Assembly (NCBI RefSeq): GCF_002251295.1
Contig: NZ_NPJA01000024.1
Span: 1 to 64,000, forward strand
DNA from: Prevotella sp. P5-50
GTDB taxonomy: Bacteria > Bacteroidota > Bacteroidia > Bacteroidales > Bacteroidaceae
Reading direction: 5' to 3'
DNA: 64,000 bases
Part shown: positions 1-8,314 of the stretch, one piece after another
Numbering within the stretch: position 1 is the stretch's first letter
Layout of the letters: each line of letters opens with the position of its first letter
Notes under the pieces: generated by a model
Seen by the model: the letters and a program-made list of their open reading frames with translations, nothing else
Databases searched by the model: none
Told to the model about the DNA's origin: nothing
Program-made: the position numbers and the translations under genes

Positions 1-392
1 GAGGAAAGTATCTGATTATCACAGGTCGGAAGAGGAACTGTGACGGATAACTATGCACCACAATTATGCGTTCTTGTGGGTTTTGTTGCTTGTGCAGGGA
101 AATGAAATTAGGTTTTATAGAGGAAAGTTACGTCGAAAACATTTTCCTTACAATACCAAATAATTATAAAATCCTCATAATCGCATTAATACACTCATTT
201 TCCCGTAGTTTTTTACTAATATCTCGGTATATTAATTCCTTACAAAATGTTCAAAATACCTACTATCATTATCCTGTTTCCGTCATCCTATTTACGCCCT
301 ACAAATCCCCTCCTTACCTCGTTTAAGGTATTAAAAGTGGCGGCAGTATCGTACTGAAGACATCAGTATTAAAACTTTTGCGACTATGATTA
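1..392. other. No supported gene in left edge region
   Basis: No convincing gene is seen. A 16-codon open stretch at 3-50 on the plus strand could be the tail of a protein that starts outside the window, and short open frames after it have no recognisable motif. The stretch is AT-rich. No strong hairpin terminator for the NRPS gene, whose stop is at 393, was found. Confidence 0.5.
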
Positions 393-3300
393 TCAAAACG
401 AGAAACTATTTAATACAATGTCCTGTATTCTGTCGAGAATGTCTTTCCGGTCTCGTACTTCCATATGGTTGCAGTCGAGAAGATGGCAGGGAGAAGCGGG
501 ATAATGGGAGTTCCAATTGTCTATGTTCCCCTTCCACGATTTTCTCATCTTTTCGTTTTCTTCTCTGGTCTTTCCCTCGTCATTGGCTTGGTTCTCATGC
601 AGGATGGGCTTGTTGACCATAATGTTCACTACGGTGCCATCGTAGTTTAATTCGGGCATATCGGCATATACCTTGTCGAAGATTTCAAGGCGACGGTCGT
701 TAGACTTCTGAGTGGTATCAAGGTTCAGGAAATAATAGTTCTTGCGGTCATATACGGCTTCGATGTTCACCACACTGAGATTAATGCCGGGATGACGCTG
801 ACTCATAAACTTGGCAAATGCGATGGCTATTTCGGCTCCGATGCAATAACCGGTCAAGAAAAGGACTTGCTTGTCTCTCAATGCCACCATCATAAGGTCT
901 TCGTATGTTTCAAACAAAACTTGGAGGGAGACATCCTTGCCGCCAATGAAGAAATTGTATATCGACTCGATGTTAAAGACCGAGAAGTTCTTCTCGAAAC
1001 TGGAAATGACAGGCATGTTATAAGGGTATGACTCCACAAAACCGTTGAAATAAATAATCACCGGCTTTCTCTCGTCGGTACCCTCGCCCCAAGAGTATAG
1101 GTTCCTGTCGATGTTGTCTGTTAAGTTCTTCACACTCTTGAACTTCAAAACGTCGAAAGTGGTGAAGAAGACATAGGCTTTGGATGCCGACATATGAACA
1201 AAATCATCCAATAGAGCCTTGTTCATTCCCGCCTCAAAGAGGTCGGTATCGGCATCAATTCCTTCTGTGCCCATCACCTCCCTGGCTATGGAAAGGAGTT
1301 TAAGGCAAGCGTTGTCGTCGGTGTTGTCAAGCATTGTGTCGATAAGCCGTGCCATGCCTTCGAGAGTGGGATTCTCGTAGATGTTGGACGCGTTGACGGA
1401 GATACCGAAATGCTTGTGAATTCCATATACGAGTTGAATGACCATTATCGAATCGCCACCCAAAGAGAGGAAACTGTCGTTACTGTCTATAAAATCCTTG
1501 TTTAGCAGGTCGCCCCAAATCTTTACAAGACGTCTTTCCGTCAAAGTGGTTGGCGCATTGTAGTTGGCAAGGTCTGTCTCGGAAACTGGCATAGGGAGTT
1601 TTTGCCTGTCGATTTTACCGCTCGTGTTGTATGGAAATGCCGTAAGCGGCACAATAGCCGACGGAACCATATAAGAAGGGAGACGGTTGAGGACATGGGC
1701 TTTAAGGTCATCAACAGGGAATTTTTCCGCGTCAGGAACGAGGAGATAAGCCACAAGCATTTTGTTTCCGTTGTTTTCCCTTATCATTGCCAAGACATTC
1801 TTGATGCCATTGCCAAATTCCGAGATTATCGTCTCCACCTCGCCCAACTCTATTCGGAAGCCGTTCAGCTTCACCTGATGGTCGGTGCGTCCGAGGAACA
1901 ACAGATGCCCGTTGCGGTCACGCATCACAAGGTCGCCGCTCTTGTAGAGTACGAGATTACGGTGGTTTTTCCTGTCGTCGTCGGATGCAAAGGGATTGGA
2001 TATGAACTTGGTTTGGTTAAGGTCGGGCCTGTTGATGTATCCGTCAGACAACTTTACTCCACCGATGTATAGCTCTCCCACGGCATAGTCGGGCACCATG
2101 TTCTGATGGCTGTCGAGCACATAGGAAGCTACACCTGGCATGCTGGTGCCAATATCGTTGACGGCAGATCGAGGCGTAACGATGTTGTATGTTACATCGA
2201 CACAGTTTTCCGTAGGTCCATAGGCATTGATAAACAACCTGTCCTTGCTCCAAAATTCTATTACATTATTATTCGTCAAATCGCCTCCTACCACTATAGT
2301 CTTCAAGGCTGGCAAATCCGTATGGGGCAAGGTGACAAGAAGCACTGGCGGAATGTTTATGAGCGAAATCTTGTGACGAGTGAGGAAACCAAGCAGCAGG
2401 CTCGTGTCCCTTCTCTCTTCCTCCAAGGGCAGATAGAGTGTAGCTCCGATGGCAAGAGATGGAAAGATTTCCACCACGGAGGCGTCGAAAACAATGTTGG
2501 CAAACTGCATTACCCTCGACTCTTCGGTCATCTTCTGCAAGGCAATGTTGTTGACAATAGTTTGGCTAAGCATTGAGTGCCTAATTGGAACGCCCTTCGG
2601 CTTGCCCGTTGTCCCGGAGGTGTAGATGATGTAGGCGACATCGTCTGGAAGAACCTGGGGCAAAGCCACAGATTCGTCGTCGGCAATGATGTCAGCTGCA
2701 CTTGGGTCAAGACACGGTAGAGTGCCGAACATATCACGTGTTTCCCTATGGGTGAACACAAGCCGTAGGGAAGCGTCGTTGACGATAAATGCGATGCGGT
2801 CCTTCGGATGGTGGATGTCGATGGGCACATAGGTGTTGCCTGATTTCAGTGTGGCGAGTATTGCCACAATCATATCGATGGTCTTGGGCAATGCAATGCC
2901 GATATTGGACCGTGCAATGCCCATGGCATGCAGTTTGCGGGCAAGGACATCGCTCCGTTTGTCAAGTTCAGAATAAGTGATTTCTTGTTCCTGATGCACC
3001 ACTGCAATGTGGTTGGCATGTTCCATCGCCTGTTTTTTGAACATACAGGTGAAGGGATCGTGGTTGGAGGCAAGTTGTAGGTTTGCCTGCTCAATCTCTA
3101 TGAGTTCTTGCTGTCTTTGAGGGTCGATGAGCCTTATCTGCGACAACAAGACTTTGGGATTGTCCGTCACCTGTCGGAGGATGTATCCGAAGGTGTGGCC
3201 CAGCATCTTCACATATTCCAATGATATGGTTTGCTTATAGCGCAAGTCACAAGTCAGTTGTTTGTCGGCGTCGATGACAAGAAGCAGTTCGGCAGACACG

Positions 3301-4418
3301 TTGGTGTTGACGTGTCGCCAATCCAACACCTCGCAATCTTTGAAATCAACGGTTAACTCATCCAGTTTCAGAGGATAGTTAATGCTGAAATTAAAAGAGT
3401 CCCTTATGGCGTTGTGGGTCTTTGGCAGATAGTCGCCATAGATGGCAAAAATATGCTGTTGCTCTGCCATACGATTGGAGTTGGAGTATTCCAGAAGGTC
3501 GGTGAAAGACTTGTCGGAAAATTCGCTGAAAGGGTATTTGATGGGGAAATTATTTACAAACACGCCTAAAAGCGGACAACCCTTGGGACGCATGTTCAAG
3601 GCGTGGTCCAAGGCTATGGCACTGGTGTTAAGCACCTTAGACAGTGTAAGAGTCCAAACGGCGGAATAGACTCGAAAATGGGTGGTGTTGCATTGCTTGC
3701 ATAGCCCGCTGACCTTAGAGTCCATCTCCTCTCCAAGGCGGAAACGCCAGGTGTTGGGCGCATCTGTGGTCTTGGTGTTGTCATACACTGTCTGAGGCAG
3801 TATCACCTTCACCGGCACATCTTTGATATATTGCTTCCAATATGCGGTGTCGGCGGCATTGTTTGTCTTGAACTGACTGTCGAGCACCTTGTTGAACTGC
3901 AAGAGTTGTTCAATTTGGTTTTCAGCGACATACCTGTTGTCCATCAGCTGATTGTAGATGGTTGTCAGGCGGTCGAAGAATGTCCTTATCGACATACCGT
4001 CCATAACCAAATGATGGAACGAATGGAGCAGATAGTGGAGTTCTCCCTTCCTTATGCAGCAGAAACGGCAAGGCAGCTCACGACCAAGGTCGAAGGGCAC
4101 ATTGACAAGGTCAGACAGCATCTTTTCAACGTGTTCAGCATCAGTGTCTTTGTCAATGGTGAGGAGCTTGAACGGCAGTTCAAAATTCTCCTGTGGAACG
4201 AAATAGGGATTGCCGTTATCGACCTCGACGATGGAAGAAAACGGCGGATATTCAACCATTATCTTCCTGTATGCCTCCTTCAGGACAGGCAACGACAGAT
4301 TTCCCTTGATGATAAAGGTATGGTTAGGGTCGTTATATTCTGTGGACGGCGATTTCAACAAATCGTCCATCCAGAATTTTTCTTGAATAACATTTAATCT
4401 TATCCTTATTCGTGTCAT
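393..4418 (-). CDS. Single-module nonribosomal peptide synthetase (C-A-T-T*-TE)
   Basis: Predicted cytosolic NRPS of 1341 aa. Domains in order: condensation (about 1-430) with an intact HHLVMDG motif near 135-141; adenylation (about 450-940) with YTSGTTGKPKG near 598, AYGPTE near 731 and a TSGKIDR core; a carrier protein with LGGDSI and its phosphopantetheine Ser near 989; a second carrier-like stretch near 1035-1105 where DLFEAGMNK replaces the Ser site, so probably inactive; and a thioesterase-like alpha/beta hydrolase (about 1115-1341) with GYCIG, a Cys in place of the usual nucleophile Ser, and a late His near 1317. Read against PheA, the substrate pocket is roughly D-A-V-N-V-G-A-V-D-K, which I cannot assign to an amino acid. 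No other module or phosphopantetheinyl transferase lies in the window. The start is 12 bases after a TonB-receptor fragment. The product is unknown. Confidence 0.9.
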   Translation of the reverse strand: MTRIRIRLNVIQEKFWMDDLLKSPSTEYNDPNHTFIIKGNLSLPVLKEAYRKIMVEYPPFSSIVEVDNGNPYFVPQENFELPFKLLTIDKDTDAEHVEKMLSDLVNVPFDLGRELPCRFCCIRKGELHYLLHSFHHLVMDGMSIRTFFDRLTTIYNQLMDNRYVAENQIEQLLQFNKVLDSQFKTNNAADTAYWKQYIKDVPVKVILPQTVYDNTKTTDAPNTWRFRLGEEMDSKVSGLCKQCNTTHFRVYSAVWTLTLSKVLNTSAIALDHALNMRPKGCPLLGVFVNNFPIKYPFSEFSDKSFTDLLEYSNSNRMAEQQHIFAIYGDYLPKTHNAIRDSFNFSINYPLKLDELTVDFKDCEVLDWRHVNTNVSAELLLVIDADKQLTCDLRYKQTISLEYVKMLGHTFGYILRQVTDNPKVLLSQIRLIDPQRQQELIEIEQANLQLASNHDPFTCMFKKQAMEHANHIAVVHQEQEITYSELDKRSDVLARKLHAMGIARSNIGIALPKTIDMIVAILATLKSGNTYVPIDIHHPKDRIAFIVNDASLRLVFTHRETRDMFGTLPCLDPSAADIIADDESVALPQVLPDDVAYIIYTSGTTGKPKGVPIRHSMLSQTIVNNIALQKMTEESRVMQFANIVFDASVVEIFPSLAIGATLYLPLEEERRDTSLLLGFLTRHKISLINIPPVLLVTLPHTDLPALKTIVVGGDLTNNNVIEFWSKDRLFINAYGPTENCVDVTYNIVTPRSAVNDIGTSMPGVASYVLDSHQNMVPDYAVGELYIGGVKLSDGYINRPDLNQTKFISNPFASDDDRKNHRNLVLYKSGDLVMRDRNGHLLFLGRTDHQVKLNGFRIELGEVETIISEFGNGIKNVLAMIRENNGNKMLVAYLLVPDAEKFPVDDLKAHVLNRLPSYMVPSAIVPLTAFPYNTSGKIDRQKLPMPVSETDLANYNAPTTLTERRLVKIWGDLLNKDFIDSNDSFLSLGGDSIMVIQLVYGIHKHFGISVNASNIYENPTLEGMARLIDTMLDNTDDNACLKLLSIAREVMGTEGIDADTDLFEAGMNKALLDDFVHMSASKAYVFFTTFDVLKFKSVKNLTDNIDRNLYSWGEGTDERKPVIIYFNGFVESYPYNMPVISSFEKNFSVFNIESIYNFFIGGKDVSLQVLFETYEDLMMVALRDKQVLFLTGYCIGAEIAIAFAKFMSQRHPGINLSVVNIEAVYDRKNYYFLNLDTTQKSNDRRLEIFDKVYADMPELNYDGTVVNIMVNKPILHENQANDEGKTREENEKMRKSWKGNIDNWNSHYPASPCHLLDCNHMEVRDRKDILDRIQDIVLNSFSF

Positions 4419-4430
4419 TGTGTAATCTCA

Positions 4431-4709
4431 TTAAAAGACATAAGAAACCTTGGCAAGGAAGTTAAACTTCTGCTGTGGTATTGGCAATATGAAACTCCCG
4501 CCTTGGTAATAGTCTTTGTTCAACATGTTGTAGAAATCTACCGATGCCTTAATCTTCGAGTACTGACAGTCGATGCCCGAATTGACAATCACCCTTCCGT
4601 CGATTTGATATTCAGGATTCATCACATTATTCTCTCCTATGAACACTGTTGGCAGCGAGATAGGTGAATACTGTTTTGAGAGAACCTGGACATTTGCACG
4701 CAGGTTCAT
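4431..4709 (-). pseudogene. C-terminal fragment of a TonB-dependent receptor
   Basis: The last ~92 residues read like the final strands of an outer-membrane beta barrel: alternating hydrophobic strands, a plug-distal YNMLNKDYYQGG turn typical of TonB receptors, and a terminal SYVF with C-terminal Phe. The frame stays open for only a few codons upstream of 4709 before a stop, so there is no plug, no TonB box and no signal peptide. The NRPS start follows after 12 bases on the same strand, so the intact ancestor was probably a receptor-NRPS operon. Probably not functional. Confidence 0.75.
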
Positions 4710-4782
4710 GCGCCAACCATTTCGCCGTTCACTTCTTCTCGACTAAGACCAGCTTCAATCTGTTTAAGTCTTTACTTCCCAT
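4704..4782 (-). pseudogene. N-terminal remnant of a small XRE-type HTH regulator
   Basis: Reading from 4782, the frame begins MGSKDLNRLKLVLVEKK, is stopped by TGA at 4729-4731 and continues TAKWLAHE. This matches the start of the short Bacteroidetes helix-turn-helix proteins, which run KDLNR.K..L.EK..T.KWLA..L. Immediately afterwards the similarity ends and the receptor fragment begins in another frame. The family identification is from memory of the motif. The junction lies close to 4705-4715. Confidence 0.6.
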
Positions 4783-5287
4783 AATTAATCAATTAAATTT
4801 TATGGCTAAGTTATTTCCTTTTTTCGAGATAAACGAAGGAAAATCGGAAAAACTCCATTTCTGAGTGTAAGATTTAACTTTTCATGCGCAATTTGCTACT
4901 TGGATTTATGATTCATTTACACAATCATCCGCATAACAATTGTAAGGAATGGCTGTATGAAAATTGGGGGTAGAAATCGAAAGGCGGTCAAATTCTTAAT
5001 AGTGTATGAATATAATACTGAAATATAATAAAGAAGTTTTATATTTAATTTATGGTGGTAGAGGCGAAAGCCATTGGATAAACAAACTTTCATATAACAA
5101 TGACTTAACTGCGCACGGAGGACTACCACCTTAGCAAAGGTACGACAATTACGCTGATAAACGATAAATTTATTTGTTTTTTAGATTATGATGACTGTTG
5201 CTGCGAGAATGATGATTGCTATGGCGATAATTGCGGTTGTTAGTCACCTTCTGAAAATGGAAATCAGAAAAAAATCCGTGTGCCGTG
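4783..5287. other. Noncoding stretch upstream of the HTH/receptor remnants
   Basis: AT-rich, with only short open frames lacking recognisable motifs. No exact TAnnTTTG box was found in front of the 4782 start on the minus strand; the nearest is TAACTTAG, with one mismatch. The promoter that drives the NRPS gene is therefore not evident. Confidence 0.45.
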
Positions 5288-5575
5288 CTATTCTACTTCG
5301 GTGGCAAACATACGGTCGAGGTCTTGTTGGGTGAAGGGACAGGGTTCTTGACGCAGTTTCGCCAAACGGAACTGCTGGCAGGCGTTGAGGACTGACTGCA
5401 CTTCAAAACACTTGAAAAGCATGTCTTTCAGTTCGTCAAGGCGGAGGGCATCTTCCTCGGAGAACCGACCACAGGTCTTGTAACTCATGTGCTGCTCTGG
5501 CAGGAGGTCGTGGTAGTAGTACGACCAGACCAGGAATTTCATACACACATCGGGGGTCATGAGAATCTCTTGCAT
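5288..5575 (-). CDS. Small hypothetical protein, 95 aa
   Basis: A 95-residue soluble-looking protein, aromatic-rich at the N-terminus (FLVWSYYYHDLL) and helical and charged after that, with four Cys residues not arranged as a clear zinc ribbon. No signal peptide or membrane segment. I do not recognise the family. It stands alone between the remnants on its left and the ribosomal operon on its right. Reading-frame length and composition favour a real gene over chance, but only moderately. Confidence 0.45.
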   Translation of the reverse strand: MQEILMTPDVCMKFLVWSYYYHDLLPEQHMSYKTCGRFSEEDALRLDELKDMLFKCFEVQSVLNACQQFRLAKLRQEPCPFTQQDLDRMFATEVE

Positions 5576-5633
5576 AGCATCGGTATTTTATGGAAAGATT
5601 AGCATTTTTTTGTGAGATAACAATTGTGGCGGA

Positions 5634-5726
5634 TTAGAAATCACAATAGAGGCGCAGACTGGCGACGGTGTAGTTTCCAACTTCCCCTCCCCGAATTGCG
5701 CACCGAGATGCTGGGCTGTTAGCTGA
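5634..5726 (-). other. Short open tail resembling the end of an FGE/SUMF-like or outer-membrane protein
   Basis: About 30 codons before a TAA at 5634-5636 read as SRCAIRGGEV, NYTVASLRLY and CDF. The RGG and ASLRL pattern is like the C-terminus of sulfatase-modifying-factor-type domains or a short exported protein. No start codon or body is present upstream, because the rplI terminator begins there. Probably a decayed gene end; weak evidence. Confidence 0.25.
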
Positions 5727-5755
5727 AAAAAGGGCGCACATACGTATGCGCACCC
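5726..5755 (-). terminator. Rho-independent terminator of rpsF-rpsR-rplI
   Basis: On the minus strand an 11-bp stem (GGGTGCGCATA paired with TATGTGCGCCC, including two G-T pairs) is followed by a run of six T. It lies 38 bases after the rplI stop. Confidence 0.8.
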
Positions 5756-5792
5756 TCTTATGTTAATAACTTATGTATTGATTTACAGAATA

Positions 5793-6326
5793 TTACTCTT
5801 CTGTAGCAGCTGAGGTCTCCTCAACAGCGGGAGCTTCTTCAACAGCGGGAGTAGCCTCTTCAGCCTTTACCTCCTCAACGGGAGCTGCCTCAGAAACAAC
5901 CTTTACAGGAATCACAACCTCAACCTCCTTGTGGAAGTGGATGGTAGCAACGTAATCACCAACCATCTTAGCATCGCGCATGGTGATGATCTTGCGATCG
6001 ATGTCGTGACCCTGCTTCTTGAGTTCATCAGCAACGATGTTAGCATTGACAGAACCATAGAGCTGTCCGGTAGCACTCACCTTAGCAGTGATAGTCAACT
6101 CAACACCATTGAGAGCTTCAGCTTTCTTCTCTGCCTCAGCCTTGATAGCTGCGAGCTTGTGAGCCTGCTGCTTGAGGTTCTCAGCGAGAATCTTCTTAGC
6201 AGAGGGAGAAGCGATAACGCCCTTACCCTGAGGAATCAGATAGTTGCGGCCGTAGCCAGACTTTACATTTACGATATCGTTCTTATAACCCAGACCGATA
6301 ATATCTTCTTTCAGTATAATTTCCAT
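5793..6326 (-). CDS. rplI: 50S ribosomal protein L9
   Basis: 177 aa. Binds 23S rRNA at the base of the L1 stalk. The N-terminal domain MEIILKEDIIGLGYKND, followed by VKSGYGRNYLIPQGKG, is the standard L9 signature; a long central helix and the C-terminal domain follow. It ends with an acidic, Glu/Ala/Pro/Val-rich tail (from about residue 148) that many Bacteroidetes L9 proteins carry and E. coli L9 lacks. Last gene of the rpsF-rpsR-rplI operon, 20 bases after rpsR, with a terminator just downstream. Confidence 0.97.
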   Translation of the reverse strand: MEIILKEDIIGLGYKNDIVNVKSGYGRNYLIPQGKGVIASPSAKKILAENLKQQAHKLAAIKAEAEKKAEALNGVELTITAKVSATGQLYGSVNANIVADELKKQGHDIDRKIITMRDAKMVGDYVATIHFHKEVEVVIPVKVVSEAAPVEEVKAEEATPAVEEAPAVEETSAATEE

Positions 6327-6346
6327 ATTGTCGTCCTCCTCCTTAT

Positions 6347-6613
6347 TTATTTCATCATATCAGTTACGTAAGGAAGCAGTGCAATCTGGCGAGCACGCTT
6401 AACAGCCTGAGCCACGCGGCGCTGATACTTCAGTGAGGTACCAGTGATACGACGGGGCAGGATTTTGCCTTGCTCGTTCAGGAACTTCTTCAGGAACTCG
6501 GGATCTTTGTAGTCGATGTACTTGATGCCGCTCTTCTTGAAACGGCAATACTTCTTCTTCTTAGTGTCGATAGAAGGAGCTGTCAAATAACGGATTTCTG
6601 ATTGTTCTGCCAT
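6347..6613 (-). CDS. rpsR: 30S ribosomal protein S18
   Basis: 88 aa. Small-subunit protein that sits beside S6 on the 30S platform. The core [18 protein letters not shown], the [13 protein letters not shown] segment and the [10 protein letters not shown] ending are typical of S18. It is separated from rpsF by only 3 bases and followed closely by rplI, the usual bacterial order. No anomalies; length is normal. Confidence 0.97.
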   Translation of the reverse strand: MAEQSEIRYLTAPSIDTKKKKYCRFKKSGIKYIDYKDPEFLKKFLNEQGKILPRRITGTSLKYQRRVAQAVKRARQIALLPYVTDMMK

Positions 6614-6616
6614 AAC

Positions 6617-6961
6617 TTAAGCCTCCTCTTTTTTACCGGTTTTGTTGCGACGCTTCTCAGCATATTCGATAGCGTGCTTTTCAAGTTTAACAGTCTGGAA
6701 ACGGATAACTTTCTCGTCACGACGGAAAGCTGTTTCGAGCTTCTTGATCACATTGGGCTCAGCCTTGAACTCTACCAGGTAGTAGAAACCTGTAGATTTC
6801 TTCTGAATGGCGTAAGCCATCTTCTTCATACCCCAGGCCTCTTCGTTCACAACCTCTGCGCCGTTGTCGGCAAGGAGTTTGGTGAATTTAGCGACCGTTT
6901 CCTTTGTCTGCTCATCAGACAAAACGGGAGTCAAAATGAAAACGGTTTCGTATTGATTCAT
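6617..6961 (-). CDS. rpsF: 30S ribosomal protein S6
   Basis: 114 aa. Pairs with S18 on the 30S platform. It begins [18 protein letters not shown] and contains [20 protein letters not shown], the conserved S6 strand-helix core. The C-terminus is short and basic, without a glutamate tail. First gene of its operon; a TAnnTTTG box is 47 bases upstream. Confidence 0.97.
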   Translation of the reverse strand: MNQYETVFILTPVLSDEQTKETVAKFTKLLADNGAEVVNEEAWGMKKMAYAIQKKSTGFYYLVEFKAEPNVIKKLETAFRRDEKVIRFQTVKLEKHAIEYAEKRRNKTGKKEEA

Positions 6962-7007
6962 ACTGTTTAAAATAAAAAATTGTGTTACTTTTGCAAAATT
7001 GCGGGTG

Positions 7008-7015
7008 CAAAGGTA
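7008..7015 (-). promoter_or_regulatory. Promoter -7 box of rpsF operon
   Basis: TACCTTTG on the minus strand matches the Bacteroidetes -7 consensus TAnnTTTG. It would give a leader of about 40 bases for rpsF. No good -33 TTTG at the standard distance was seen. Confidence 0.6.
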
Positions 7016-7058
7016 CTGATTTTTTTGTTAATTCCGTCATTTATCGGCAATTATTTTG

Positions 7059-7066
7059 TATCTTTG
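7059..7066 (+). promoter_or_regulatory. Promoter -7 box for the 58-aa membrane protein
   Basis: TATCTTTG on the plus strand, 41 bases before the ATG at 7108. It lies divergent to, and about 45 bases from, the rpsF box. Confidence 0.6.
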
Positions 7067-7107
7067 CACTAATTTTTAACGAATTACAACAAGGAAATGC
7101 CTTTTCT

Positions 7108-7284
7108 ATGAATAAAAAATTTGCCTCAATAGGAATTTTGCTGATTCTATCTGGCGTGATAACTCTTGCCACGGCATATTTCCTGCACCATACCACCAAT
7201 GGTTTGCTGACCACAGGACTACTGCTGATTGTGGGGGGCATCGTCCTTTATGTGGGTGGCATCAAGCATGGCGGACGCTATTGA
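7108..7284 (+). CDS. Small two-helix membrane protein, 58 aa
   Basis: The frame is open from 6982, but the ATG at 7108 is chosen because a TAnnTTTG box at 7059-7066 lies inside the longer version. The product starts MNKKFASIGILLILSGVITL, has a second hydrophobic segment (TGLLLIVGGIVLYVGG) and ends GIKHGGRY, so it is probably an inner-membrane hairpin. The function is unknown. Its 3' end overlaps the convergent SGNH hydrolase gene by 7 bases. Confidence 0.65.
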   Translation: MNKKFASIGILLILSGVITLATAYFLHHTTNGLLTTGLLLIVGGIVLYVGGIKHGGRY

Positions 7285-7967
7285 CGGCACACCGCTTTTG
7301 CCACCTGCGCAGCAATCTGTTTCATGCCTTTCTGTGAGGGGTGTCCCCATTGTTTGTCGATGCATTCCAATTGGATGTATTTCACCTGATAATGGTCGCA
7401 GACGGTCTTCATCGACGTGGTGATCTCGTCGGTCAAGCCATCGTTGATGATGACATAGACCGTGGTGCCGGGATAGCGTTTCTGGATGCCGTCAAGAAGA
7501 TATGCCATGGCGGGGCGGAACTGATAGAGATCCCGGTTGCTCCAACCGCCGTACTGGTAGTTGCCGATAGGCGATTTCGCCCAACTGTCGTTCGTGCCTC
7601 CGAAAACGAAGATGAGGTCTGCGGGCAATAGGTTGTTTAGGCGGGTGACATACGACCGGTCGCTATAGTCTGCCTCATCATAACCTGTATGACAGATGGT
7701 TGCTCCTGAAAACGAATTGTTCTGACTGAGGCGGAAACCGTTGTCGCAGATGAACTGATACCACCAGAGCTGGGTGATATCTTGCACATCGTTGTTTTTT
7801 ACATCAGACTGTGGGTACCAAACGGCATTGGTATCGGGTTGCACATAGCCTTTGAAGGTGCTGTAGGAATCTCCAAGGATGGCAACGGACGGTTTTGCCT
7901 GTGCCATCAGCGACGCTGCGCAACAGAGCATCGCGCCAACGAGTATTATCAGTTGTTTTGTTTTCAT
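7278..7967 (-). CDS. SGNH/GDSL-type esterase-like hydrolase, exported
   Basis: 229 aa with a signal peptide (MKTKQLIILVGAMLCCAASL then MAQA). The mature part opens with the block I nucleophile motif ILGDSYSTF, has the block III GGTNDSW segment and ends with the block V GHPSQKG carrying the catalytic His. This is a compact lipase/acylhydrolase fold acting in the periplasm, possibly on acetylated carbohydrate; the substrate cannot be read from sequence. Isolated gene, convergent with the small membrane protein. Confidence 0.85.
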   Translation of the reverse strand: MKTKQLIILVGAMLCCAASLMAQAKPSVAILGDSYSTFKGYVQPDTNAVWYPQSDVKNNDVQDITQLWWYQFICDNGFRLSQNNSFSGATICHTGYDEADYSDRSYVTRLNNLLPADLIFVFGGTNDSWAKSPIGNYQYGGWSNRDLYQFRPAMAYLLDGIQKRYPGTTVYVIINDGLTDEITTSMKTVCDHYQVKYIQLECIDKQWGHPSQKGMKQIAAQVAKAVCRQ

Positions 7968-8030
7968 TATTATTGTTGTTTATGTCAGCATCTACAATAG
8001 CGTTACTGCCCGTTTCGGCAGCCGACAAAT

Positions 8031-8064
8031 AAAAAAGCTCACTGAATATTCTTCAATGAGCTTT
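8031..8064 (-). terminator. Terminator downstream of the tRNA-Asp pair
   Basis: On the minus strand an AAAGCTCA/TGAGCTTT stem, extended by a further imperfect TTGAA/TTCAG stem, is followed by a T run. It begins 7 bases after the end of the second tRNA. Confidence 0.75.
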
Positions 8065-8071
8065 GTTTCAG

Positions 8072-8145
8072 CGGTGCGTACGAGACTCGAACTCGTGACC
8101 TCCTGCGTGACAGGCAGGCATTCTAACCAACTGAACTAACGCACC
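8072..8145 (-). tRNA. tRNA-Asp (GTC), copy 2
   Basis: 74 nt cloverleaf. The acceptor stem GGTGCGT pairs with ACGCACC and the discriminator is G. The anticodon GTC lies at 8109-8111 in a CTGTCAC loop, and the T-arm is GAGTTCGAGTCTC-like. CCA is not encoded. Distal copy of a tandem pair sharing one promoter and one terminator. Confidence 0.96.
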
Positions 8146-8169
8146 TTTGCTATGCGTTGAAAAGAGTGG

Positions 8170-8243
8170 CGGTGCGTACGAGACTCGAACTCGTGACCTC
8201 CTGCGTGACAGGCAGGCATTCTAACCAACTGAACTAACGCACC
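8170..8243 (-). tRNA. tRNA-Asp (GTC), copy 1
   Basis: Identical in sequence to the copy at 8072-8145 and separated from it by 24 bases. The anticodon GTC is at 8207-8209. It lies nearest the promoter at 8267-8298. Confidence 0.96.
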
Positions 8244-8266
8244 AGTCTTTTCTTGTTTAGCGGGTG

Positions 8267-8298
8267 CAAAGGTAGTGAGAATTTTTGAAATCACCAAA
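8267..8298 (-). promoter_or_regulatory. Promoter of the tRNA-Asp pair
   Basis: On the minus strand TTTG (8295-8298) is followed by exactly 20 bases and TACCTTTG (8267-8274), a full match to the Bacteroidetes housekeeping promoter. It starts 23 bases upstream of the first tRNA. Confidence 0.85.
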
Positions 8299-8314
8299 CC
8301 TTTTTAAAGAAAAG

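Noticed and set aside
3-50. Tail of a plus-strand gene at the left edge
   Set aside because: Only 16 codons are visible, ending in TAA, with no motif to identify it.
66-326. 86-aa plus-strand open frame
   Set aside because: No motif, poor composition and AT-rich; nothing nearby supports translation.
4917-5129. 70-aa minus-strand frame
   Set aside because: Composition is that of AT-rich noncoding DNA and no start signal is seen.
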